This document shows, piece after piece, positions 1 through 10,230 of a stretch of 64,000 nt of DNA. Source of the stretch: Stictocephala bisonia (lineage: Eukaryota > Arthropoda > Insecta > Hemiptera > Membracidae); NCBI GenBank assembly GCA_035578905.1, contig JAQJVL010000147.1, positions 352,906 through 416,905 on the forward strand, written 5' to 3'. How positions within the stretch are numbered: the first letter of the stretch is position 1; each line of letters starts with the position of its first letter. A model generated the notes under the pieces. It had not been told where the DNA came from. It was given only the letters and a program-made list of their open reading frames with translations, and did no database searches. The position numbers and the translations under genes are program-made.

Positions 1-128
1 CTCTTTAGTTTCACTTGCCAGTTAACGTGGGCCGAAGGCCTGTGCGTGAACTCTATTCAACGAGTGAAGTACCGGCCGCCAGCTCAGTTAGGGACTCGAA
101 CCTTGAAACACTGAGCCACCACGTCGAA
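1..128 (-). mobile_element. tRNA-derived SINE, internally deleted copy
   Basis: Read on the minus strand this begins GACGTGGTGGCTCAGTG, which contains a pol III A-box-like TGGCTCAGTG, followed by a B box GGTTCGAGTCC. It then continues into a body (CCGGTACTTCACTCGTTG ... CACAGGCCT) shared with the fuller copy at 52632-52788. The stretch between A and B boxes is shorter than in that copy, so this one carries an internal deletion. Its 3' end lies at or beyond the window edge. It is a SINE copy, not a functional tRNA gene, because it lacks a foldable anticodon arm and has a SINE body. Confidence 0.75.
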
Positions 129-780
129 AAGAGGTTATGTGATTACTGAAACTAGTATAAGTAAGAAAGTTTATGGACTGTCGAAACAACAATATTACTG
201 TTGCCGTTCACTATTTAGACAAGCTCAGTTTACAGTTTGTTATCGAGACAACTAATTGTTCCGAGAAAACAAATGAAGAAATTTGCAATTGCAGTTCGGT
301 TTACCAACGGTTAATGGTGCGTTAAACGGAAACTAGAGTTGCAGAATAGTTGCAATAAGCGACCGAGCGAAAAGGATACTACTGACAGTGATTATGTAAT
401 TGTAACTATCATTTAATCGATGGACTAGAAAACACCCGTGTACGCTTCGCGTGGCTACTATCACTTTGTTGAGTAATTTTTTTATTTTTCTTCACATTGC
501 TCTTAGGGGTAAAAATTAACATATTAAGCCTATTCGCACCGTCATAAACTCAGAGATGATTCGTATGGTGAACGTTTTTAAAGGCTGTGATTCGCTGGTA
601 TTGGCATATTTGTTATCTACATCATTTACGAGAAATCTCTCTATAAATACGAGTTATCTCTCTTTACGAGAAATTATTTTAAAATCTTTGTTAGTACGCA
701 TCAACAAACAATATTTATGCCAAGTTTCACTCTCCAAAGCCTTACAATTGCTTTAAAACCTGTCAATAGCATTTGGCTTG
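129..780. other. AT-rich stretch without recognisable gene
   Basis: There are no coding signatures or repeats that I can support here. A 66-codon open frame at 556-756 has no recognisable motif and is short enough to occur by chance in this composition. Confidence 0.5.
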
Positions 781-1141
781 TATACAGGTGACAATTATGT
801 CTTAGGAAGACTTTATAACTTTTAAACGACAAGAGATATCAGAAATAAATTTGGCATATCGTTACTGGTAATAGTATGCTACTTTTCTGTGTATATGGTG
901 ATGAGATGTCATCTTTGGGGGACGGCCCGTTAGGAGTAAGAAGAAAATCTTTAATGACAGCCTATGATGAGTTGGCTTAAAGGCAGTCAACGTTAATGAC
1001 ATATTTTTGAAGATCTAGTTAAATTGAAAACAATGCCGCAAACCGGACTTCAACAGGTTGATTTAATCGGAAGTAATTGCTATTCAAAGTTTTAAAAATG
1101 TTTCATACATTGTACTTACACATAACAGAAAGTTACAAGTT
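781..1141 (+). repeat. left terminal inverted repeat
   Basis: It pairs with 1617-1945 in reverse complement. Matching blocks include ACTTTATAACTTTTAAACGA near the outer end and AATGCCGCAAACCGGACTTC near the inner end. Divergence between the arms is moderate, with small indels, so the insertion is old. Confidence 0.75.
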
Positions 1142-1149
1142 AAACCTTA

Positions 1150-1612
1150 CTGAACTCCTTTCAAATTAGGCGTTCAAAAAGTTCTCCGTTGGCCATGTGG
1201 CAATGTGCTAACCGGTTATAAAAGCTAGCTACTGCTTTTTCTATGCATTATCGTGAAACAGCTTGTGCTATCCTGTATCTAAAATCAATCAGATCTATAG
1301 GCTGAGTTTCATAAACTTAGTCGTAGCCCTATAAAAAGTAGTATAACGGAGTCAGGTCAGGAAAACGAGTCGGCCACTCAATCGATCCACATCTTCCAAT
1401 CCACCAGTGACTGAATACTGTATCTAAGTATTGCCTCATTTGAACACCACCATGTGGCGGTGCTCCGTCTTGTTGGATAAAACATGTTTGGAAGTCAGCA
1501 CCAAGACTAGCTTTTGTAGAGCAGGAACTAACTCATTTTGGAGCATATCTTGATACTTGTTGGCATCTAAAGTTCCCTTCAAAAGTAAAGTTCTCCAGTA
1601 AGTATTCCCTTC
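1150..1612 (-). pseudogene. DDE transposase C-terminal remnant (Tc1/mariner superfamily)
   Basis: The minus strand encodes the C-terminal half of a cut-and-paste transposase acting on the element's own ends. In order one sees a segment resembling the family's LQN..VP region (KGTLDANKYQDMLQNELVPA), then FIQQDGAPPH, which carries the second catalytic Asp, then WIGRCGSIEWP and FPDLTPLYYFL, and finally a tail FYNRLAHCHMANGELFERLI. These match the order in insect IS630/Tc1/mariner transposases (QQDGAPPH ... PDLTPLDFFLWG ... RL..C...NG.HFE). The third catalytic position in PLDFF is Tyr here, a stop follows where LWG is expected, and further stops and a frame change occur. The N-terminal DNA-binding part and the first catalytic Asp are missing. 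About 155 codons survive of a usual ~340. The gene is not functional. Confidence 0.75.
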
Positions 1613-1616
1613 AACT

Positions 1617-1945
1617 TGTTACTTTCCGTTATTCGTAAGTACAATGTGTTAAGCATTTTTAAAACTTTAAACAGCATTTACTTCTGGCTGGATCAACTTT
1701 TTGAAGTCCGGTTTGCGGCATTGTTTTCAGTTTAACTAGACATTTAAAATAGTGTACATTTCAATATAGTGTCACTAAAGATTGTCTTCCTACTCATAAC
1801 GGGCCTTCCCCCAAAGGTGTCATCTGATCACCATGTACACAGGAAAGTAGCTTACTATTACTAGTAACGGTATGTCAAATTAGTTGTGATATCTTTGTCG
1901 TTTAAAAGTTATAAAGTCGTCCTAAAACCTAATTGTTACGCTGTA
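1617..1945 (-). repeat. right terminal inverted repeat
   Basis: It is the reverse complement of 781-1141 with scattered mismatches. The outer end reads AACAATTAGG... on the minus strand against ACAATTATGTC... on the left. Confidence 0.75.
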
Positions 1946-3033
1946 TGTTTATAGATAACAATGCAAATACAATATCAAAAATAATTATCGTTTATTTATT
2001 TTTAATGAGTTATTTTAATATGTTCAAAAAATTTCTATATTTACGCCAAAATTTGTTCCATGGAAGCATGTAGTTTTTTTTATTGGATCTCTGAAAAGGG
2101 AGGGAATCCTTAGACATTTCAAAATTAGAATTATGCCCCAAAACTGTTAGTTTAGTTTTATATTAGTTTGGTAAAATTAATATATCAATAAAATGATAAA
2201 GTCAACACGGTTTAGTTCCTTTAACACCTATCGATATTGGTGCATTCAATTGTTGCTGAAATTCCATGTGTAAATTTTAGCTGCAGCTGCTTGTTTATAT
2301 TATTTTTATTAAATACACAAATACTATATTCTTATATACGTTATAGGTTTTGGAAGACTTATTGCTTGTAATATTGTACAAAACATGTTTTTTTATTCAT
2401 CTTTGGGCAGAAAAATTACTGTGCATTACCAGTAATTTATCGCTATTCCTTAAGTACCACCTTTTGTAAAAGGGTTTCATAAAAGACGTCAAAAAATATT
2501 TGGCCATTACCAAAGTACAAGTATGGGTGGGTGGGTGGTCCATTAACACAGTACGTGTATGGGTAGTTTTGAGGCAATAAACGTTCATTTCTTGAAAAAT
2601 AAACATAGAAGGTAGATCAGTCTGAGAAGCATTGCGAAGGCAATTAAGCAATTCTAAAGAATAACTTGACTCATCATAAAACACTTGACAAATGTTTTTG
2701 AAATTTGTTAATGATGGAGTATCAGATGAGGAAGGCAACGTTTGTTGGAAATTTGCCATCATTACGTGAAAAATACCAATCACGACTTTTCGATTTGGTA
2801 AAACCCAAATTTTTCAAGTGCTAAAAACTAAATGACATCTATACAAACATTTTATAAAACTACGCTCTTAAACTAATAAACTTAATAATTATTTACATTT
2901 TAATCTAGATCCTGGAATGGGGTACAAAAAATAAACTTCTACTAAATATAAAAAATTTTAACTGGGTGAAATTAATATAATCAATTAGAAACTGCCAAGA
3001 TCACGATATCAGCGAAAAAATGCTAAAACCCAA
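1946..3033. other. AT-rich stretch without recognisable gene
   Basis: It contains only a short 36-bp-family fragment (2512-2560). A 128-codon minus-strand frame at 2397-2783 has no recognisable motif, and part of it is the reverse reading of that minisatellite fragment, so it is not called a gene. Confidence 0.5.
2512..2560 (+). repeat. 36-bp minisatellite family, 1-2 isolated units
   Basis: It contains AAGTATGGGTGGGTGGGTGG followed by CCATTAACACAGTACGTGTATGGG. This is the same core as the large arrays at 5463-6430 and 20540-21465, in the GGCCATTA subtype also seen at 15776 and 62210. Confidence 0.65.
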
Positions 3034-3265
3034 TTAAATTAATATTCCAATCAGACTGAAATGAGATTACATTAACTAAGCATAAATAAATATATGGTAC
3101 CTGAAAAACACTATTAATTTAAAATAACATTAAACATGCACCATAATGATATATGTGGCTAGGAAGGCTTACTGTTATTTTAAATTAATAGTGTTTTCAG
3201 GTACCATATATTTATTTATGCTTAGTTAATGTAATCTCATTTGAGTCTGCTTGGAATATTAATTT
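3034..3265. mobile_element. hairpin (foldback/MITE-like) element
   Basis: Two arms of about 93-95 bp (3034-3128 and 3172-3265) are near-perfect reverse complements. Only a few mismatches and one single-base indel (CTGAAAAACAC against GTGTTTTCAG) separate them, around a ~44-bp spacer. The outer ends pair AATTAATATTCCAA with TTGGAATATTAATT. There is no coding capacity. The compact palindromic form suits a foldback MITE or an inverted duplication. Confidence 0.7.
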
Positions 3266-5462
3266 AACTGTGTTTTCAAGTTAAAGGATATCTTTTACAT
3301 CACTTGATTTATTCAGTGTTCCACGCAAGTTCCGTCCTTAATTTGTTTTTAGTGTGTATCGATTTCAATGCGAAGTCGTGAACGCCGATAAGGCAGCAGA
3401 TGGTAAAACGCGAAACGGAAATGGTCCAACTGAGAAAGTGTGAGGGGACAGCCCACACACAGGTCCTACCAGCCGAGATGGCTTATCATTCATGAATATT
3501 TTCTTAAGGAGAATATTATTTATCGGTAAATATATGTAATTAAAATGTACAAATATTATAGTGATTGATATAAGAGAAATTAACAAAAGAATCACTTCCA
3601 TATACCTTTGTACTTCTTCTCTTTTTGAATATCTCTTAAATATTTCAGTTTCTTAGGTATCTCTTTTTTTTCTTTTCTTGTGGTTTACTCAAAAATTATC
3701 TGTTCAAAACCTTTAATTTTTAGTGTGTGTTAATTTATTTAACACATGTATTTGTATTTCGCTTAAAAAGTGTTTTATCCTGTCATTGGTTTTGGTCCGC
3801 AGAGTTAATTAATTTAAATTATTAAATATCCGGAATATATATACGACATCATTCTTGACTATTCAAATAATACGTTGGAAAGAGCCTATGTCCAAGCAGT
3901 CTCCGGACTTTGAACCCGAGTTAGAGATAGCGCAAGTTCGAATCGTTGACTGGGAATTTCTATCAGTAGTTTTCACCTCATGGTGAACTGGTTCTCCTTT
4001 ACTCTGTATGAATAGGTTCCCCACATAAGTAAGGTTAACAAGTAGGTCGGCCTCTTTTGCAATATAAAAAATGTTGAGACCCATCATCAATCAGTTATTA
4101 ATTTTTAATTGTTTGGTAAATAAACAATAATTTAGTATGAAACATAACCAGTATTGTCATTTCGAACACCCCCGGCCTTTATTCAGCTACAGCAACCTAA
4201 TCGTTCTGAATAAGAGTTGTTTGAAATTTACAATTGTTGCTTCATAAGTAGTTTTAATATTTAGTAAACATACTTCATCCTCAGCTAGATAAATTGAATT
4301 AGCACATGAAGATGGTGACTCTTGTTCTCTCTTGAAACGTTGTATCATTGGTATCAGTTGGAATATTTCCTAATTATTTTTAAAAAATTAATTTTCAAAC
4401 AATAATTTGATTCATGATTTATTTAATGTTGCCAGTACATACAAAGCTAAAAAGAAATATTCCACATGTTTTTTTAATTAAAACCTAAAATATATTATTC
4501 ATGAATATATCAAACTGCGATAATATTAAAAGTAATAAATAAGCATAGTAATAACAAATAAAAATTAGTTTAAATATGGATTTACGATTTATAAATATAT
4601 TTAAAGATTTTCCATTTATAAGGAAACAATCAACACATTTCGTTAGGACAGGGATGGCCATAAGCCACTCTCTGTGCTCCCCATTATTCCTCGGGAGTCT
4701 GTATGGCCAGAAATAGCAACTCACCCAAGCGAACGACCACTTTCCGTGTGACTGTATATAACACCAATCGTAGTACGTTCACTAAGGGTGTGAGTGCTGT
4801 GAGAATTGATATTAATTTCAACCAATGTACAACAATAATAACTGGTAGTCCGACCATGAGCTTACATATTGGTAGCCATTAAACCTACACCCAGATAAAA
4901 AACAGTATAGACAGACATTGAAGAAAAATAATTAAAACTTGCATGAACTAAAAATGCCAAACAGGAGAATGTTGGATGTTAATACCAAACAATGATGGAT
5001 GCAAACAAATAGAACCCATTTCTGATTACATAAAAAACAGAAAAATATCAAACCTTATATATAAAATCAGGAGGCTTGATGAAAATATATATAAGTTTTT
5101 TATAATTTTTTATAAATAAATTATAAAAAACTTGATTAAACTTAAGACAAAATAAAATTAGCTAAAAGCAAAGCTGAAAATAATTTATTTTATTCATGAA
5201 GACCTAATAATTAACAGGAAACAAACAACAAAAATAATACTTGTCGTTAGATAGGAAGAGAATTATTCTAGTGAACTCAACTAGATTTTGCTGGAAAAAT
5301 TGAGCATTTTTATGACTTTTTACTGCTCTATATATTAAATGTTTAATGTAATTCTTGGCCATTATAAATAAACTCACAATAAAAACTTATGGACCACTTT
5401 ACTTGCAGGCTTTTACTCCTACAACATAGTATTTACTAGGCCTTAGGCCTTATCAATACTCT
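3266..5462. other. AT-rich stretch without recognisable gene
   Basis: Open frames at 3365-3601, 3863-4090 and 4485-4724 (minus) are short, motif-free and unsupported. The segment at 4640-4810 is somewhat richer in GC, but I recognise nothing in it. Confidence 0.5.
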
Positions 5463-6430
5463 GTACGTGTATGGAAGAGCGGGTGGGTCAATACCACTCT
5501 ACGTGTAAGGGAGAGTGGGTGGGTCAATATCAATATACGTGTATGGGAGTGCGTGTGGTCAATACCACTCTACTTGTAAGGGGGAGTGGGTGGGTCAATC
5601 CCACTATACGTGTATGGGAGTGCGTGTGGGTCAATAGAAGTGTACGTGTATGGGAGAGTATGTAGGTCAATACCACTCTACTTGTAAGGAAGAGAGGGTG
5701 GGTCAATACAGTACGTGTATGGGAGTGCGTGTGGGTCAGTACCATTCTACTTGTAAGGGAGAGCGGGTGGGCCAATACAGTACGTGTATGGGAGTGCGTG
5801 TGGGTCAATAGCACTGTACGTGTATGGGAGAGTGCGTGTTGGTCAGTACCACTCTACTTGTAAGGGAGAACAGGTGGGTCAAAACCAATATACGTGTATG
5901 CGAGTGCGTGTTGGTCAATACCACTGTACGTGTATGGGAGTGCGTGTGAGTCAATACCACTCTAATTGTAAGGGAGAGTGGATAGGTCAATACCACTATA
6001 CGTGTATAGGAGTGTGTGCGGGTTAATACCACTCTACTTGTAAGGGAGAACGGGTGGGTCAACACCACTATACGTGTATGGGAGTACGTGTGGGTCAATA
6101 GCATTGTACGTGTATGGCAGAGTGGGTAGTTCAGTACCACTCTACTTGTAAGGGAGAGCGGGTGGGTCAATACCACTATACGTGTATGGGAGTGCGTGTG
6201 GGTTAATAGCACTGTACGTGTATGGGAGTGCGTGTTGGTCAATACCACTCTACTTGTAAGGGAGAGCGGGTGAGTCAATACCACTATACTTGTATGGGAG
6301 TGCGTGTATATCAATACCAATCTACTTGTAGAGGGAGAGCGGGTGAGTCAATACCACTATACGTGTATGGGAGTACGTGTAGGTCAATAGCACTGTATGT
6401 GTATGGGAGAGTGAGTGGGTCAATACCACC
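5463..6430 (+). repeat. 36-bp minisatellite array, ~27 units
   Basis: Tandem units of 36 bp are built on TACGTGTATGGGAGTGCGTG plus GGGTCAATACCACT. Two unit types are interspersed: one with TACGTGTATGGGAG, the other with TACTTGTAAGGGAG. This gives an irregular dimer/trimer higher-order pattern. Because 36 is twelve codons, open frames persist on both strands (for example minus 5805-6320). They are by-products of the period. The G-rich strand is plus. Confidence 0.9.
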
Positions 6431-7665
6431 CCCCAGTTGAAAAACAAAAGCGTGTTTTAGACCGCTGGTGGTAAGATTGTACTGACTCTCTAACAAAATG
6501 CCGAGCCACTGCTTGCAAGTCGACAGCCCTATAGTAGCAATGCAATTTTACCGTCAACGTTTAAAAAACGCTTTTCCATTTCAAGTACACGATTCGTGTT
6601 TATTATAATGAGTACTACATAACATTCTATTATTATTAAAAGTTCATTCTATGGTCTACATGTTGATATTTTGAGTTTCTGTGTGTAAAATTATCAAGAA
6701 TGACTTTAAAATGTTACATATTTAACCATGAAAAAGTATGAAAATACTCAAATGTTTTACAAAAACTAACTTATGATCCAATAAAGTAAGTCTTCATTTT
6801 AAAGTGATACTTCAAGTGTTACGATACGATCATTATTACGAACCAAATCATTGAAATAAAAACCCATGTTTCTGGCGTTTTTCGCGGAGAGAAACAATAG
6901 AATAAATATCGGACTACTCTCTTCCGTTGTAATATGCGAGACCTCGTTTGACTATGTTCTTCCTGTCACTGTTCATATTTGGCCAGTTTAATTTTTCGAT
7001 TACAAACATACCCAAGTAACGATTAAGTTAAATTTGAGGTTTAATTAGCTAGGATTTTGTAACTCAAATATTATGATAAATTATAAAGTTATTTCAACTT
7101 TACCATAATATTATTCGGTGTAATAACATGCACAACTCTTCAGCCACCGTGTATTATTTCCACCATGCATTACACCTAATCACATTAAAAGAACCTCATG
7201 CCCTAACCACATGGCATGACTAGTTTTACACATCCCCACCAAGGGTGACCGTACCAATAGTGTCGCTCCTCCCCCACATTACCATGTATATTGCCACTAC
7301 TGTCCACAGCCTATCCGATGCCCAGCTGCCACCCGGTAAATTATCGTATCCGGAATTAATCAATTGACTCCAGGGGAAAAAATCAATTGGGCCAATTTGT
7401 TTCTACCAATGGCTGGTCAACGGCTGTTAAGACTGGGCGTTTCCGGGGAGTCCCCGAGGGTAGCAGTGACAGCTAGGAACTGTTTCCTGTGTTAAATGTG
7501 ATTTTAAGTGAACAATTGGACTTTCCAATGGTAACAGATAAATTATACTTAGGTAATGATCGATCTGAAAATACGATATTACACTTGACAAGGCAATTTT
7601 CTTTTTAGTTAAACTTATTAATTCATAAAACAACACTCTTATATAACCCTCTTATTTTTTATTTA
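6431..7665. other. stretch without recognisable gene
   Basis: AT-rich DNA with a more GC-rich patch at 7190-7470. No coding or repeat signature is supported. The 69-codon minus frame at 7427-7636 is motif-free. Confidence 0.45.
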
Positions 7666-7683
7666 TATATTCCAACGGCTTTT

Positions 7684-7742
7684 TACAATATACTCACTTC
7701 GCTCGTTGGGGGCTTCACCCCCAAATCCCCTAGGGGTTCAGG
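7684..7742 (+). repeat. dispersed-repeat-like block
   Basis: The block ACTCACTTCGCTCGTTGGGG followed by CTTCACCCCCAAATCCCC is GC-rich, internally near-palindromic (GGGGGCTTCACCCCC) and unlike its AT-rich surroundings. It looks like the edge of a dispersed element, which is inference from its look. Only one copy is seen in this window. Confidence 0.35.
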
Positions 7743-7804
7743 CAAATTCGTTGAATATAACAAGTTCAATACAGTTTATTTTGTATTCAGTCTATATTTA
7801 TTTA

Positions 7805-8132
7805 CATTGATCACAGGTGTCTACCCAAATTGATCACGGGGAGGCTACTGAAGTTGATCACCGGGGGCTACCCAAAATGATAATGGTTGTTTACCTAAAT
7901 TTATCAAGTAGGGCTGCCAAAGTTCATCACGGGTATATGTAAATTGATAGCGGATATGATCACGGATGATTAACCAAGTTGATCATAGGGAGTTCGCAGC
8001 ATGATAACGGGAGCTACGCAAGTTCGTCATGGGGATCTGCCCAAGTTGATCATAGGGGCTAACCAAGGTCACACCATAGAGAGTTGACTTAGTTGATGAC
8101 GGGATGCTACCAAAGTTGATCACAGGAGCTAG
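7805..8132 (+). repeat. degenerate minisatellite, period ~25-28 bp
   Basis: Repeated variants of AAGTTGATCACGGGGGCTAC occur about a dozen times, with heavy substitution and unequal unit lengths (for example TTGATCACCGGGGGCTACCC at about 7854 and GTTGATCATAGGGGCTAACC at about 8045). This is an old, decaying tandem array with no coding frame. Confidence 0.7.
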
Positions 8133-8189
8133 TAATATGAGAGGTCGACGTAATTAGTGAGCATGGTTTTAAGTACCCAGCTGGTTTTA

Positions 8190-9110
8190 TTCATACCAGA
8201 AAACTCGTGAGTCATTTTGAATTTTTTTCTGGGTTATGAAAAGTAAAAAATATAATTTTAAGCACTTTTCTTTACAGAAAAGTAAAGGTTGATTGTGTGT
8301 ATAGTTTTAAGTTTCTAGCTTTTTTTAATCATGCATAAATAGGAGGAACTATTCCGAAAAAATCACATGTTTTTCGACAAAACTCAATTTTACCGACCTT
8401 TTGTGACGAACTGTAGTATAAACCACTAAGATGTATTTAACACTTATTATACAGAATTCATTTTTAATCTGAATATTTTATTAGATTTATACATACTAAA
8501 TATTACAGCTTCAATAAAACATAAGCTTCACCTGGCAAACATGTCAGCGTTTTCACGTCAGCCATTTTGATTTTTCCTGGGGTTATAAAAAGTGAAAGTA
8601 AAATTGTATAGTAGTTTTCGTAACAAAGTAGTTTTTTCGTTACAAAAAAACCATACTACGTTTAGATAGTAAGTATGGTTTTAAGTTCTAACAATATCTT
8701 AATAAGGCAACAATATACGAAACAAAATAATTGTTTAAACGTAAATAGAAATTTAATGACTTTTTGCGTAGGTAGTATTAAAAATACAACAAAATGTAAA
8801 CAACCAAAATTGTAGGAAATTTAATTACAAATGTTGAGTATGCTGCCAGATTTGCTCTTCAACCAATGGTTTGCCCACAATCAAGTCGTAAGTAAACCTC
8901 TGCACACAAGAAAAAAAGCTCATCTGCCATTTTGAATTTTTTCGGGGGTTAAAAATAAAATATTTTTAGGTTTTCAAATTTTTCCGCCGGTTTCTCAGTA
9001 AAACCCACTTGAGTGCCAAATTTCAGGTTTCTAGCTCATTTGAAAGTGGGTTGGAATATGTATACATGAGTGAGTGAGTTACACATGCGGCTTTATATAT
9101 TTTGGATAAA
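8190..9110 (+). repeat. three divergent copies of a ~350-bp module
   Basis: A block of the form (GTCA/GCCA)TTTTGAATTTTTTC-GGGTTA-AAAGTAAAA recurs near 8211, 8563 and 8929. It is followed each time by GTTTTAAGTTTCTAGCT-like or related text. The final part (AATTTCAGGTTTCTAGCTCA ... GAGTGAGTGAGTTACAC) resembles the ends of common insect dispersed repeats. No coding capacity is visible. Confidence 0.5.
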
Positions 9111-9204
9111 TTAACGAAAAACATTAGTTTAAGTATAAACATATTAATAATGTGCAACAGAAAAGAAATATTTTAAACTGTTGACAGAACAGTTTTGAAA
9201 GTCG

Positions 9205-10228
9205 ATTTGGAATTCGAGGAGCTCCATTCGTGAAAATTGCCTTGTCTTTGTGGCTCGAACACAAGACAAAGGCATTTCAAGCGTCATATCGGGCAGAGTA
9301 ACGATGAGCTCAAAGATTCCTCAGGGCTTCATACTTTTGCTCTTTCCTCTTCTTAGTCTACGTCAATGATGTTGATTCATCTGTACAAGTACGACTCGTC
9401 CAATACGCTGATGACACGACACTCTGTCTTAAACAAAAATGATGATAAGCACTATAAAATCTTACTGTTAATGAGCCCAACAGAGGAGATCAATATTTAA
9501 CGAGCTCAATCTCAAACAAATCCATCGAAATAAACTTTCATCCAATTTGGATTGTGACAAATAGATTCAGATTAAATTATTCAACAGTCATGTTGGATGA
9601 CACTGAAATCATTTACGTTTACTTTCAGAAATTCCTGGAATACACATAGACAAGATTTGACTTCGGATTGCCATTTAGACCATGTTAGTATCTGGAATTA
9701 GGTAATATTCGGGCAGTTTTTGTTAGGCTTAAGTGTCTAAGGATAACTTTGAACAAAACTACCCGAATATTACCTAATTCCAGATACTGGTGATGGCAAT
9801 ATTATCTCCTACAGGATGGAACTGTGGGGAGATTACAGCTCTACACTTTTTTATAGTTTTCATCCTTAAAAAAGAAGAAGAAGAAGCAATGCGAACAATA
9901 TCAAATCTACAATTCAGAAAATCACACAGGCTAGCTTTAAAAAATCTGAAACTGTTGACATGTTGAGATGTTGACATAATGACTCTACATTTTAGATCCA
10001 TGTCCTTGTTCAAATCCAAGTGTGAACCCATAACAAGCTGCGATATACAGTACAGTCTTTTGCAACGAGAAGCAGGGAAGAGTATCGACACAGGACACAG
10101 TACGGTAGCTCCAGAGTGTCTGCTTTCCCAGGCAGGATTTTTGTCTACAAATTTCCAAATACGACCAAAAATGCGCCCAAGTTGAAGGTATTTAAGAACT
10201 ACTTTTTCATCCATAAATATAATTAACA
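9205..10228 (+). pseudogene. decayed non-LTR retrotransposon reverse transcriptase, C-terminal part
   Basis: Scattered over several frames are pieces of a non-LTR RT: YGIRGAP near 9215, KIPQGFIL, LFLVYVNDV and LVQYADDTTLCLKQ at about 9350-9440 (the YADD catalytic box), FNELNLKQ, VMLDDTEI, ELWGDYSS near 9810, MRTISNLQFRKSHRLALKN near 9890 (thumb-region tail), and KVFKNYF near the end. Order and spacing match residues ~345-685 of the better preserved RT at 43907-45973, and the total length (about 1.02 kb) is what that region needs. Many stops and frame changes are present. It is clearly dead and plus-oriented. A 34-bp inverted duplication sits inside it (9687-9788). Confidence 0.8.
9687..9788. 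repeat. 34-bp inverted repeat inside the RT pseudogene
   Basis: The arms 9687-9720 and 9755-9788 are reverse complements at 33 of 34 positions (AGTATCTGGAATTAGGTAAT ... ATTACCTAATTCCAGATACT) around a 34-bp spacer. The left arm lies where the RT sequence runs on normally, so the right arm is probably an inverted duplication introduced later. Confidence 0.8.
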
Positions 10229-10230
10229 TC

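Larger units (their letters stand above)
781..1945 (-). mobile_element. Tc1/mariner-superfamily DNA transposon with long TIRs, defective
   Basis: About 1.17 kb bounded by long imperfect inverted repeats (781-1141 and 1617-1945, roughly 330-360 bp each), including the shared block AAACAATGCCGCAAACCGGA. Between them lies a broken transposase remnant on the minus strand. The TIRs take up more than half of the element, and the N-terminal half of the transposase is absent, so this looks like an internally deleted, non-autonomous derivative. Its target-site duplication could not be fixed by eye. Confidence 0.72.

Noticed and set aside
1..128. Functional tRNA genes at 1-128, 16368, 50975 and 52632
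   Set aside because: A and B boxes are present, but the sequences do not form a full cloverleaf and continue into SINE bodies; two share the same body.
2397..2783. 128-codon minus frame
   Set aside because: Partly composed of reverse-read 36-bp minisatellite units (HPPTHTCTLV) and otherwise motif-free.
5530..6320. Open frames of 94 and 171 codons (minus) and 64-80 codons (plus)
   Set aside because: By-products of the 36-bp array at 5463-6430.
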